Assembly: GCA_000378865.1 (NCBI GenBank)
Contig: KB900442.1
Span: forward strand, 12,239-66,881
Direction: 5' to 3'
Origin: an actinobacterium SCGC AAA278-I18
GTDB taxonomy: Bacteria; Actinomycetota; Actinomycetes; Nanopelagicales; Nanopelagicaceae
DNA length: 54,643 nt
In this document: piece after piece, positions 1 to 9,539 of the stretch
Numbering within the stretch: position 1 is the first letter of the stretch
Layout: each line of letters begins with the position of its first letter
Program-made: the position numbers and the translations under genes
Notes under the pieces: model-generated
What the model was told of the DNA's origin: nothing
The model's input: the letters and a program-made list of their open reading frames with translations, nothing else
Database searches by the model: none

Positions 1-1861
<1,861 letters not shown>

Positions 1862-2008
1862 CTACCCCCAAACTCTCTTATATTCGATCCTGGCCATTAT
1901 TTCGCCAGCTCACCTTCTAATCTTAGTGCTCTTTGCTTTTTAGAAAGACCTAAATAAGGGTTTTGTGGTGGAAATGCGACAGTTTTAACGAACTTTTGTA
2001 GGTAGTTA

Positions 2009-2461
2009 CTAGCCGTAGGTATCTCTAGGCCCTCTTGCCCCTTTTATGGAACGCAAACCCCGCTTCCAGCTTGGCGCATTTGGTCCAAGAAAAACTAACT
2101 CTCCAACTAACGCTCCAGGTGCGGAGTTGGAAATAGTTTTAAGTAAATCATCTTGCATAAGTCTCATTTGTGTTGCCCAAGCAGAGGATGAGGATTGAAT
2201 AGTTAATCTGCCATCTACTAATGAGATTGGTGTGGTGTGCTCTGCAATATCTACGCCAACAATCTGCGCCCAATCACTAAATAAACTTCCTTCCGCCACA
2301 CCTTTACCCCAATTACGGTTTTCAATCACCTCAGACAAAATACTTTCAATTGATTGTGGGTCAGTAATTTTTTCTCTGGTCTCTACTCCTTGATTTGCTC
2401 GTGTTTTACGAAACCCTGATCGGTAAAACTTATATAGCTCCTTTGCTAGATCTCGTGTCAT
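2009..2461 (-). CDS. dciA: DciA-family (DUF721) replicative helicase operator
   Basis: A 150-residue DUF721 protein. Members of this family (DciA) bind DnaB and assist its loading at the origin in bacteria that lack DnaC/DnaI loaders. The sequence has the basic N-terminal segment and a KH-like core (IVGVDIAEHTTPISLVDGRLTIQSSSSAWATQMRLMQ) ending in a basic tail. Its ATG overlaps the recF stop as ATGA (2458-2461), so the two are probably translationally coupled. The position between recF and gyrB is conserved in actinobacteria. Family assignment rests on the pattern and position; the loading role is known for the family and inferred here. Confidence 0.88.
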   Translation of the reverse strand: MTRDLAKELYKFYRSGFRKTRANQGVETREKITDPQSIESILSEVIENRNWGKGVAEGSLFSDWAQIVGVDIAEHTTPISLVDGRLTIQSSSSAWATQMRLMQDDLLKTISNSAPGALVGELVFLGPNAPSWKRGLRSIKGARGPRDTYG

Positions 2462-3546
2462 AACCTACTCACCGCTCCAGCTTTTACTAAATACTTAGCC
2501 CCGGTAAGTGATTTTGGTAAATCATTTTCAACCGCAACTGTAATTAAGGTTTGCTCTGCTGATTGGGCAATCTCAGCAAGGTGCTCCCGACGATCTTCAT
2601 CTAACTCTGAGAAGACATCATCTAAAATTAAAATTGGGGATAAGCCATCATTTTTTAATAATTTATATGTTGCAAGTTTTAATGAGAGTGCAATAGACCA
2701 GGACTCACCGTGGCTAGCGTAACCTTTAACTTGATGCTCTCCTAACATTAAAAGTAGATCATCGCGGTGTGGGCCAGTTAATGTTAACCCGCGTTCTATT
2801 TCAGCACTTCGGTTGCTAATTAATTTATCCATAATCTTTATGCTGTTTTCTCCACTTATTAAAGATGGGTTCTCTACTGTTGATTTATAAATAATTTCAG
2901 CTGGTTTAGTATCTGATATCTGCTTATAAACCTGGTTAAATATTGGTTTTAGCTCTGCTAGTGCGGTAAGGCGCAGCGCGATTAATTGCCCACCAAAATC
3001 AGCCACTTGTTTATCCCATGGGGTGAGCGCATCAGTTGCTGCCCTAGTTTTAAGTAGTGAGTTTCGCTGCTTCACTGCTCGTTCATAATCACTAACCACC
3101 GCTGCCACCCTGGGTGATCTCAAGGTTAAGAGTTGATCGATAAATCGGCGTCGTTCTGCGGGATCTCCTCTAACAATATCTAGATCCTCTGGTGAAAAGT
3201 AGATTGCCTGCACAATTCCAAATATCTCTTTTTGGCTGCGTGCCTGGTTTTGATTTACCTTTGCTCGGTTTGCTTTTTCACTATTGATTTCTAACTCAAC
3301 TAATATCTCTCGCTCTGGGGTTTTAACCTTAGCTCGAATATAAGCTGCGGTATTTCCTAATTTAATTAATGGGGTGTTTCCAGTAACCCGATGGGAGCTT
3401 AGAAATGTTAAATAGAGAATACTTTCTGCGACATTAGTCTTTCCTTCACCATTTTTACCAATAAAAATAGAGATGCCTTTATCAAGTGTTAGATCTAGGT
3501 TTGCATAAGATCGGTAATTAGTTAGAGCTAGGTTGGTGATTAACAC
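2458..3546 (-). CDS. recF: DNA replication and repair protein RecF
   Basis: SMC-like ABC ATPase of the RecFOR recombination mediator, acting on gapped DNA at stalled forks. The 362 residues contain Walker A GKNGEGKT (about 30-37), the ABC-signature region SHGESWSIALSLKLA and Walker B LILDDVFSELD followed by the D-loop. The length is normal for the family. The start is GTG at 3546, 18 bp after the dnaN stop, so it belongs to the dnaN-recF-dciA operon. There is no sign of truncation. Confidence 0.95.
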   Translation of the reverse strand: MLITNLALTNYRSYANLDLTLDKGISIFIGKNGEGKTNVAESILYLTFLSSHRVTGNTPLIKLGNTAAYIRAKVKTPEREILVELEINSEKANRAKVNQNQARSQKEIFGIVQAIYFSPEDLDIVRGDPAERRRFIDQLLTLRSPRVAAVVSDYERAVKQRNSLLKTRAATDALTPWDKQVADFGGQLIALRLTALAELKPIFNQVYKQISDTKPAEIIYKSTVENPSLISGENSIKIMDKLISNRSAEIERGLTLTGPHRDDLLLMLGEHQVKGYASHGESWSIALSLKLATYKLLKNDGLSPILILDDVFSELDEDRREHLAEIAQSAEQTLITVAVENDLPKSLTGAKYLVKAGAVSRL

Positions 3547-3564
3547 TAATTTGAAGTTAAATAA

Positions 3565-4692
3565 TTATGAGGAGTAACGCATAGGCATCAACAGATACTT
3601 ATAATTGGTAATTGGCGCACTACCTGCTTCAGTTTGGCCAGTTAATACCGCTGGTTTGTTAGCACCAGTAAATGTGATGTGTACAAAAGCGGTATTGATT
3701 GCAGTTAACCCGTCGGTTAAAAAGGTTGGATTAAAAGCAATATTTATATCCTCACCCTTGTAGTTAATATCTAGCTTCTCTGTTGCGGTTGCTTCATCCC
3801 CAGTTCCTGCCTCAAGTTGTAATGTGTTATTAGAGAAATTAAGTCGTAGGGGCACGGTTTTATCTGTTACTAACGCAACCCTGCGCACTGAATCAAGAAG
3901 TGGGGCTACCTCAATAATTGCATCCGCAGTTGAATTGTTTGGAAGTAGGTGTCTAAAAGGAGGAAAGGAGCCATCTAAAACCCGGGAGGTCATACTTTTG
4001 CCTTCAGAGATAAACCCAACTAATTTTTCATTGGTAGTTGTTGCGGGTAGTGCAATTGTTACCTGTGATGTTCCGATTAAAGATTTAGCAGCTTCTGCTA
4101 ATGTGCGAGCTCGTAGTAATGATGTGGTTTCAATATTGATATCTGTTGCACTCCAGTTTAACTCCCGTACTGCAAGCCGGTAGCGATCTGTTGCCGCTAG
4201 AGTTATTTGGTTTTTGTTAATTTCAACAAAGACCCCAGTTAATGTTGGGAGTGAATCATCTTTTCCTGCTGCGATAGCAACCTGATTTACCGCGGTTGCA
4301 AAAAGATCACTACTTAGTGATCCAGACGCAGTTGGTAACTCAGGTAGGGTTGGGTATTCAACTAAAGGAAGTGTGGGAAGAGTAAATTTTGCATTTGCTG
4401 CAGTAACTAAAACTCTACTTCCCTCTAAATTAAATGTGATTGGTTTGGCAGGAAGTGCTCTTGAGATTTCAGCTAGCAATCTGCCAGGAACTAAAACTTT
4501 TCCTTTTTGGGATATCTCTGCTTTAAGTTTTGCTTTTGCAGATGTTTCTAAATCTGATCCAGACAAAGTGATCTCATCCGTTACCTCTATAACAATGCCA
4601 AGTAACGCAGTGGTGATTGGCCGGGAGGAAATAGACTTAGAAACCCAGTTGACCGCATCAACTAAGAGATCTCTTTCAACAACAAACTTCAT
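3565..4692 (-). CDS. dnaN: DNA polymerase III sliding clamp (beta subunit)
   Basis: Processivity clamp of the replicative polymerase. At 375 residues it has the three-domain architecture, and the C-terminal PMRYSS resembles the usual MPMR end that forms part of the binding cleft. The start is ATG at 4692, preceded by the purine-rich GGGTGGGT. It lies downstream of dnaA across a 312 bp gap carrying DnaA boxes, and upstream of recF. A 119-residue antisense frame inside it is a shadow. Confidence 0.96.
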   Translation of the reverse strand: MKFVVERDLLVDAVNWVSKSISSRPITTALLGIVIEVTDEITLSGSDLETSAKAKLKAEISQKGKVLVPGRLLAEISRALPAKPITFNLEGSRVLVTAANAKFTLPTLPLVEYPTLPELPTASGSLSSDLFATAVNQVAIAAGKDDSLPTLTGVFVEINKNQITLAATDRYRLAVRELNWSATDINIETTSLLRARTLAEAAKSLIGTSQVTIALPATTTNEKLVGFISEGKSMTSRVLDGSFPPFRHLLPNNSTADAIIEVAPLLDSVRRVALVTDKTVPLRLNFSNNTLQLEAGTGDEATATEKLDINYKGEDINIAFNPTFLTDGLTAINTAFVHITFTGANKPAVLTGQTEAGSAPITNYKYLLMPMRYSS

Positions 4693-4811
4693 CTACCCAC
4701 CCTTTCGCCATAATCTGAAAATCTTAACTACTTAAAGTTTTATTAAACAGTTCGCCAATCCCCACCCTTTATCTCTATATATAATGGTTAGTAGTAACCA
4801 GAGTCTAAAAC

Positions 4812-4952
4812 TGTGGGTATTAAAGAAAACGCAGGTCAGACAGAGGAAAACCTCCCTTTAAAGGGGTGGGAAAGGTGTGGAGAAGTTGTTTAAAACCTTC
4901 AAAATCCAAGATATAAACACCCTTATCCACCCTTATCCACAACTTATCCCCA
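4812..4952. promoter_or_regulatory. DnaA-box cluster A between dnaA and dnaN (oriC candidate)
   Basis: The 312 bp gap between dnaA and dnaN (4693-5004) holds no gene. It contains matches to the DnaA box TTATNCACA: TTATCCACC 4923-4931, TTATCCACA 4933-4941 (perfect), TTATCCCCA 4944-4952, a reverse TGTGGAGAA 4876-4884 and a weaker reverse TGTGGGTAT 4812-4820. The first three are packed about 10 bp apart on one strand, suited to cooperative DnaA binding. AT-rich tracts flank them. In actinobacteria the dnaA-dnaN gap is the usual oriC; this reading is inference from box density. Confidence 0.8.
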
Positions 4953-5004
4953 ACTGGGGGTATTAACCTGCGGAAAACCTTCAATATTTAGTTGTTTAAA
5001 ACTA

Positions 5005-6420
5005 TTACTTTTTAGATTGCTGCTTAATCCGGTTGGTCAGCTCAGTTACCTGGTTATAGATCGAGCGGCGCTCAGCCATCAATTGGCGGATCTTTCGATC
5101 AGCATGCATCACGGTTGTGTGATCCCTACCCCCAAAAGCCTGGCCGATCTTCGGTAAAGACAACTCAGTCATCTCCCGGCAGAGATACATCGCAATCTGT
5201 CGGGCATTTACCAAAACCCGAGATCTAGAGCTACCACAAAGATCATCAACTGAAAGAGAGAAGTAAGAGGCGGTCTGAGCCATAATTGTTGAACCAGTTA
5301 TCTCAGGCCCTCCCTCCTCAGGTATTAAATCTTTTAACACAATCTCTGCCAATGAGAGATCAACACTTTGTCGGTTTAAAGAAGCAAATGCGGTAACCCG
5401 GATTAACGCTCCTTCTAACTCACGAATATTTGTGGAGATCTTGCTAGCAATATATTCCAGAACATCATCAGGGGCGTTTAATTTATCCTGCGCAGCTTTT
5501 TTGCGAAGAATAGCGATTCGAGTTTCCAGCTCTGGTGGTTGAATATCGGTAATTAATCCCCACTCAAACCGGGAGCGCAGGCGATCCTCCAAGGTTGTTA
5601 ACTGTTTTGGCGGCCGATCACTTGAGATAACTATCTGTTTGTTAGCGTTATATAAGGTATTAAAGGTATGGAAGAACTCCTCTTGAGTGCGCTCTTTGTT
5701 CTCCAAAAACTGAATATCATCTACTAATAAAATATCTAAATCACGGTAGCGTTTTTGAAAAACCGAGGCCTTATCATCTCTAATTGAGTTAATAAAATCA
5801 TTAGTAAACTCCTCAGAGGAGACATACCTAACCCGGACCGAGCCATAAAGCTCCTTTACATAAGCCCCAATTGCATGTAAAAGGTGGGTTTTCCCAAGAC
5901 CTGAATCACCATAAATAAATAGTGGGTTATAAGCCTTTGCTGGCGCTTCAGCAACCGCTACTGCAGCTGCGTGCGCAAATCTATTTGAGGCACCAATTAC
6001 AAATGTTTCAAAAATATACCGAGGATTTAATTGGGCACTCTCATTACTGTTTAATGAGGTTGAGTTTCTACCAGTACCACTTTTATTTTCAACAAAAGGC
6101 TCCGGTAAGCTTTGTGGCAACTCAGCAAAATCAACAGATTCACTTTTTATATCAGTAGTTACCGTTACTGCAATATTTACCTTCTCACCCAACTGATTTG
6201 TTAACTCCTCGGTTAGAATTGCACGAAGCCTGGTCTCTAATACATCCTTTGTGAAAAGGTCGGGAGCTGAAAGTAGAAGGTTTGCTCCCTCCTCACCCTC
6301 ACTTGGTAATAAACCAAGTGGTTTAGTCCTACTTAAAAACGCGTTGTATTGCGGGGTTGAGACCGATAAAACAACCTGATCCCAAAGTTTTTGCAGATCT
6401 ACCTGCGCCAGTGTTGCCAT
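5005..6420 (-). CDS. dnaA: Chromosomal replication initiator DnaA
   Basis: AAA+ initiator that binds DnaA boxes and melts oriC. The protein is 471 residues from the chosen start. Domain I opens with [21 protein letters not shown]. Walker [16 protein letters not shown] lies near 172, Walker B is [10 protein letters not shown], and the DNA-binding signature [15 protein letters not shown] lies near 430. I chose ATG 6420, with GGGTGA upstream, over an in-frame GTG at 6477. The extra 19 residues are hydrophobic, match no DnaA N-terminus and are encoded by DnaA-box DNA. The linker is short for an actinobacterium, consistent with streamlining. Confidence 0.97.
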   Translation of the reverse strand: MATLAQVDLQKLWDQVVLSVSTPQYNAFLSRTKPLGLLPSEGEEGANLLLSAPDLFTKDVLETRLRAILTEELTNQLGEKVNIAVTVTTDIKSESVDFAELPQSLPEPFVENKSGTGRNSTSLNSNESAQLNPRYIFETFVIGASNRFAHAAAVAVAEAPAKAYNPLFIYGDSGLGKTHLLHAIGAYVKELYGSVRVRYVSSEEFTNDFINSIRDDKASVFQKRYRDLDILLVDDIQFLENKERTQEEFFHTFNTLYNANKQIVISSDRPPKQLTTLEDRLRSRFEWGLITDIQPPELETRIAILRKKAAQDKLNAPDDVLEYIASKISTNIRELEGALIRVTAFASLNRQSVDLSLAEIVLKDLIPEEGGPEITGSTIMAQTASYFSLSVDDLCGSSRSRVLVNARQIAMYLCREMTELSLPKIGQAFGGRDHTTVMHADRKIRQLMAERRSIYNQVTELTNRIKQQSKK

Positions 6421-6457
6421 CAAAATCACCCATATCCCGGCATAAAGCCCTAATAAG

Positions 6458-6593
6458 TTACCCACAAAGATATCCACAGGCTGTGGTCTAAACCTGTCCT
6501 TTAAACTTCAATTTCTACCCTTTGAGGGGGAATCTCTGTGGATAGAGGGCGAACATAGGGGCTAGCACCTGAGAATGCAAGTGGTTATCCACA
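6458..6593. promoter_or_regulatory. DnaA-box cluster B between dnaA and rpmH
   Basis: The roughly 295 bp between the dnaA and rpmH starts holds TTACCCACA 6458-6466, ATATCCACA 6470-6478, reverse TGTGGATAG 6537-6545 and a perfect TTATCCACA 6585-6593. The first two lie just upstream of the dnaA start, placed for autoregulation of dnaA. The others point to the rpmH side. No gene is visible in this gap. Together with cluster A the boxes flank dnaA. Confidence 0.72.
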
Positions 6594-6715
6594 CCAACTC
6601 AAGCCAGATTGGCCAGATAGGGCGGTTTGACCCATCTTGTCCCCAACCCCTACCCTTACCACCCATACCGCTGTGACCTGTAATCAGGATGTATACCTAC
6701 CTTTAGGAGAGATTT

Positions 6716-6850
6716 ATGAAGCGCACCTTCCAGCCCAATGTTCGTAAACGGGCTAAAAAACATGGTTTCCGTGCCCGCATGGCCACTCGTGGCGGACGGG
6801 GTGTTTTATCTGCCCGTCGCGCTAAAGGCCGAGCCAAAATCTCTGCTTAA
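6716..6850 (+). CDS. rpmH: 50S ribosomal protein L34
   Basis: A 44-residue basic ribosomal protein of the large subunit. The sequence opens [19 protein letters not shown] and continues [19 protein letters not shown], diagnostic of L34. The start is ATG at 6716 with AGGAGAG as ribosome binding site. It is the first gene of the rightward rpmH-rnpA-yidD-yidC-khpB-rsmG-parA-parB series, divergent from dnaA. A longer overlapping frame (6738-6971) is only a shadow. Confidence 0.97.
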   Translation: MKRTFQPNVRKRAKKHGFRARMATRGGRGVLSARRAKGRAKISA

Positions 6851-6865
6851 TAAAAAACAGCTACC

Positions 6866-7459
6866 GTGTTACCTAAATCCAACCGGCTACGGGTCGGATC
6901 AGATTTTAATAAAATCACAAAAACTGGCGCCCGAATCTCAAGTGAGAATCTACTTCTCTATACAGATTTAACCGGCAGTGATCTTCCTAAAATCGGATTC
7001 ATAATTAACCGTTCAGTTGGTGGCTCAGTTGCCAGACACCTAGTAAGTAGAAAGCTTCGCCATAACTTTGCATCCCACCTTTTGGCATTACCAAATAAAA
7101 CTATGTTGGTGGTTAGGGTTTTAAAACAGCAAAAAGATTACACAACAGAGGTTAACCTAGCTATTGAGAAGACGATTATAAAACTTGCCGCAATAGCAAA
7201 AAAAGGCGGATGCATGAAAAAAGTATTTGTATTAGCAATTAAAAGTTATCAAAAATTAATTTCACCTTTTTTCACACCTCGTTGTAAGTACTACCCATCC
7301 TGTTCAACCTATGCCGAGTTAGCGATCGCTGAGTTTGGTATCAAAGGATTTTTTATGAGCAGCTGGCGATTAATTAGATGCAACCCCTTTTCCCATGGCG
7401 GGGTGGATTACCCATCAAAAAATGCGGTGTTAAAGGTTAAAGAGAGGCAATTAATTTAA
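6866..7459 (+). CDS. rnpA: RNase P protein fused in frame to YidD membrane-insertion factor
   Basis: A single 197-codon frame. Residues 1 to about 114 are RnpA, the protein cofactor of RNase P for tRNA 5' maturation. The rest is YidD, a small factor that aids Sec/YidC membrane insertion. RnpA features are the opening PKSNRLRVGSDF and GFIINRSVGGSVARHLVSRKLRH, where the usual RNR signature reads RHL. YidD features are ISPFFTPRCKYYPSCSTYAELAI and RCNPFSHGGVDYP. No stop separates the two. The start is GTG at 6866, 15 bp after rpmH, with no clear Shine-Dalgarno. An internal ATG at 7214 with AAAGGCGG upstream could also start YidD alone. yidC follows with no gap. Confidence 0.85.
   Translation: MLPKSNRLRVGSDFNKITKTGARISSENLLLYTDLTGSDLPKIGFIINRSVGGSVARHLVSRKLRHNFASHLLALPNKTMLVVRVLKQQKDYTTEVNLAIEKTIIKLAAIAKKGGCMKKVFVLAIKSYQKLISPFFTPRCKYYPSCSTYAELAIAEFGIKGFFMSSWRLIRCNPFSHGGVDYPSKNAVLKVKERQLI
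7214..7459 (+). CDS. yidD: YidD part, possible independent start inside the rnpA-yidD frame
   Basis: An 81-residue YidD starts at an internal ATG (7214) in the same frame as rnpA. A Shine-Dalgarno-like AAAGGCGG (7202-7209) lies 4 nt before it. The conserved cysteines (CKYYPSC, RCNPF) are present. In most bacteria yidD is a separate gene overlapping rnpA in another frame. Here either a fusion, an internal start or both are possible, and sequence alone does not decide. The YidD frame ends TAA directly before the yidC ATG. Confidence 0.65.
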   Translation: MKKVFVLAIKSYQKLISPFFTPRCKYYPSCSTYAELAIAEFGIKGFFMSSWRLIRCNPFSHGGVDYPSKNAVLKVKERQLI

Positions 7460-8362
7460 ATGAGCGCCATCCTAAACCCCTTATACACGGCTGTTTCCTG
7501 GGTAATTATTACCTTCCACGATCTCCTAGGCTTTACCAACAACGAGAATCTGCAATGGTCAATCGGAATTATTGCTCTCGTTATATTAATCCGAATTATC
7601 TTAATTCCATTATTTGTTAAACAAATTAAATCTCAACGCGCCTTAACCGCCCTCCAACCACACATGAAGGCGATTCAAAAGAAACATAAAGATGATCGCC
7701 AAAAGCAATCTGAGGAGATGATGAAGCTCTATAAAGAGCATAAAACAAATCCTTTTGCATCATGCTTTCCCATCCTGGCCCAAGCCCCCATCTTCTTCGC
7801 CCTTTTCACAGTACTTAATGGAATTAGCCAAAACAAACCACATGGTTTATTAAAAGGTGAGTACCTACTATCGGCTCAAGAGGCGCACTTCTTTGGCGCC
7901 CCACTTTCTGGCACATTCCTAGGCACCACTGATGGCGGCACTAAATTAATTGCAATCCTGTTAATTATCTTTATGTCAGCTACCACCTTTACCACCCAAC
8001 GACAGTTGATGGTTAAAGGAATGCCAAAGATGGACTCATCAAATAATATGATGTTGCAACAGCAAAAAATTATGCTTTATTTATTCCCAATTATTTTTGC
8101 AGTGACCGGTGTTAACTTTCCAATCGGAGTTTTAATTTACTGGTCAACTACAAACCTTTGGACTTGGGGTCAACAATTTTATGTAATTAAAAGAAATCCA
8201 ACACCAGGATCTCCTGCCTATGAAGAGTTACAAAAGAAAAAAGCTGACAAAGGATTACTTGATGAAAAAAGTAATGATGAGGGCGGAACAACAATTACTG
8301 AAAATCCAACCGATATTGGTGGGCAAAGAAAGCAACCAAAACGGAAAAAAAGAAGGCGTTAG
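7460..8362 (+). CDS. yidC: Membrane protein insertase YidC/Oxa1
   Basis: Polytopic insertase that places membrane proteins in the cytoplasmic membrane alone or with SecYEG. The 300 residues match the short Gram-positive or actinobacterial form, without the large periplasmic domain of proteobacteria. The N-terminal membrane segment, the conserved cytoplasmic coiled region (PLFVKQIKSQRALTALQPHMKAIQKKHK), PFASCFPILAQAPIFFALF, later transmembrane helices and a basic tail ending KRKKRRR are visible. The tail could contact ribosomes. The ATG directly abuts the preceding stop (TAA ATG), implying coupling with YidD. Confidence 0.95.
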   Translation: MSAILNPLYTAVSWVIITFHDLLGFTNNENLQWSIGIIALVILIRIILIPLFVKQIKSQRALTALQPHMKAIQKKHKDDRQKQSEEMMKLYKEHKTNPFASCFPILAQAPIFFALFTVLNGISQNKPHGLLKGEYLLSAQEAHFFGAPLSGTFLGTTDGGTKLIAILLIIFMSATTFTTQRQLMVKGMPKMDSSNNMMLQQQKIMLYLFPIIFAVTGVNFPIGVLIYWSTTNLWTWGQQFYVIKRNPTPGSPAYEELQKKKADKGLLDEKSNDEGGTTITENPTDIGGQRKQPKRKKRRR

Positions 8363-8425
8363 TTAAACCATAACAAAACAGTACAAAAACTATCAAAGCA
8401 TGACAAAACTAATTTGGAGGAGAAA

Positions 8426-8926
8426 ATGAGTGAAGTAAAGAGTGAGCAGGCAATTGAGAAGAAGAGTCTGATCGCCCAACTTGAAGAAGAGGGTGATGTA
8501 GCAGCTGATTACCTAGAGGGGTTACTAGATATTGCCGATCTTGATGGGGATATTGATATTGATGTTGAAAATGACCGAGCTGCCCTAGCAATTGCTGGTG
8601 GAAAGCTTGGCCATCTAGTAGGTGGCAGAGGTGAGGTTTTAGACTCCCTACAGGAGCTAACTAGACTTGCAGTTCAAACCTCACTAGGTGAGCGGAGTCG
8701 GTTAATGCTAGATATTGATAACTTTAGAGCGGATAAAAAAGAGGAGTTAGCCCAATTGGCTAAGGAGACCGCCGAAGAGGTTAAATCAACTGGTGAGGCG
8801 ATAAAGCTTCGCCCCATGAACGCCTTTGAGCGCAAGGTCATCCACGACACCATCCAAGAGATTGGCTTAACCAGTGAATCTGAAGGGGAAGATCCAGATC
8901 GCTGCGTGGTAGTACTCCCGGCCTAA
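8426..8926 (+). CDS. khpB: KH-R3H RNA-binding protein KhpB (Jag)
   Basis: A 166-residue RNA-binding protein with an acidic N-terminal part, a KH domain (GGKLGHLVGGRGEVLDSLQELTRLAV) and a C-terminal R3H domain (LRPMNAFERKVIHDTIQE). KhpB/Jag acts as an RNA chaperone and is linked to cell division and elongation control. ATG 8426 is preceded by GGAGGAG, so an in-frame TTG at 8414, which lies in that site, is rejected. It lies between yidC and rsmG as in most actinobacteria. Confidence 0.93.
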   Translation: MSEVKSEQAIEKKSLIAQLEEEGDVAADYLEGLLDIADLDGDIDIDVENDRAALAIAGGKLGHLVGGRGEVLDSLQELTRLAVQTSLGERSRLMLDIDNFRADKKEELAQLAKETAEEVKSTGEAIKLRPMNAFERKVIHDTIQEIGLTSESEGEDPDRCVVVLPA

Positions 8927-8941
8927 GTTTCACGTGAAACC
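8926..8941. promoter_or_regulatory. parS-like site overlapping the rsmG start
   Basis: AGTTTCACGTGAAACC matches the bacterial parS consensus TGTTTCACGTGAAACA at 14 of 16 positions, with a perfect 14 bp palindrome at 8927-8940. It spans the khpB-rsmG junction and contains the rsmG GTG. It lies about 0.6 kb from parA, inside the usual parS zone near oriC. Binding by the ParB encoded at 10471 is inferred. Confidence 0.85.
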
Positions 8942-9530
8942 AACCCCTGACCTCCTTGCCTACTTTAAAGAGGGGCAGGATCAGATCCAGGCCTATGCCC
9001 AGATCTTAAAAACCAGGGGTATCCAGCGGGGCTTAATCGGTCCAAAAGAGGCGGATCGAATCTGGGACCGGCACATCGCAAACTCGATCCCAATTACTAC
9101 CCTAATTCCAGAAGGGGTGAGGGTGGTTGATATTGGATCAGGGGCTGGGCTTCCTGGAATTGTGATCGCATTAGCAAGGCCTGATTTAAAGGTAACCCTA
9201 GTTGAACCCCTGCAAAGGCGGGTAGATTTTTTAAATGAGGTAGTAACTGAGCTAGATCTTTCAATCGAGGTAGTGCGCGGCCGAGCTGAGGTGGTCAAGA
9301 AGCAGTTCGAAGTTGTAACCGCTAGAGCGGTTGCCCCATTAGAAAAGCTAATTCAAATTAGTTGGCACATGATCCCAAAGGGTGGCTGCCTACTTGCGAT
9401 CAAAGGGGAGTCAGCCGCAGCTGAGTTAGCAGGTAGTAAGTTAAAAAAAGGGTCTACTAGCCAACTCCATGAGATTTTCCTGCCCAATCTGCAGGTGGCA
9501 AGGGTGGTTGAGGTAAGGAAAGGTGCTTAA
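8934..9530 (+). CDS. rsmG: 16S rRNA (guanine527-N7) methyltransferase RsmG
   Basis: SAM-dependent methyltransferase modifying G527 of 16S rRNA. Its 198 residues contain the SAM motif VVDIGSGAGLPGIVIALARP, VTLVEPLQRRVDFL and VVTARAVAPLEKL. The start is GTG at 8934, 7 bp after khpB and inside a parS palindrome, so the nucleotide sequence of the first codons is constrained by ParB binding. No strong Shine-Dalgarno is visible. It is followed by parA as in other actinobacteria. Confidence 0.94.
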   Translation: MKPTPDLLAYFKEGQDQIQAYAQILKTRGIQRGLIGPKEADRIWDRHIANSIPITTLIPEGVRVVDIGSGAGLPGIVIALARPDLKVTLVEPLQRRVDFLNEVVTELDLSIEVVRGRAEVVKKQFEVVTARAVAPLEKLIQISWHMIPKGGCLLAIKGESAAAELAGSKLKKGSTSQLHEIFLPNLQVARVVEVRKGA

Positions 9531-9539
9531 CTTCGCCAC

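Noticed and set aside
1884-2045. Minus-strand open frame of roughly 50 codons between dciA and gyrB with protein-like composition
   Set aside because: It has no ATG, GTG or TTG start and could only be read after a frameshift from dciA. It may be a remnant, but nothing supports expression.
6421-6477. N-terminal extension of DnaA from GTG 6477
   Set aside because: The 19 residues match no DnaA N-terminus and lie over DnaA boxes; ATG 6420 has a ribosome binding site.
6738-6971. 77-codon frame overlapping rpmH and rnpA
   Set aside because: Shadow of two well-recognised genes in other frames.
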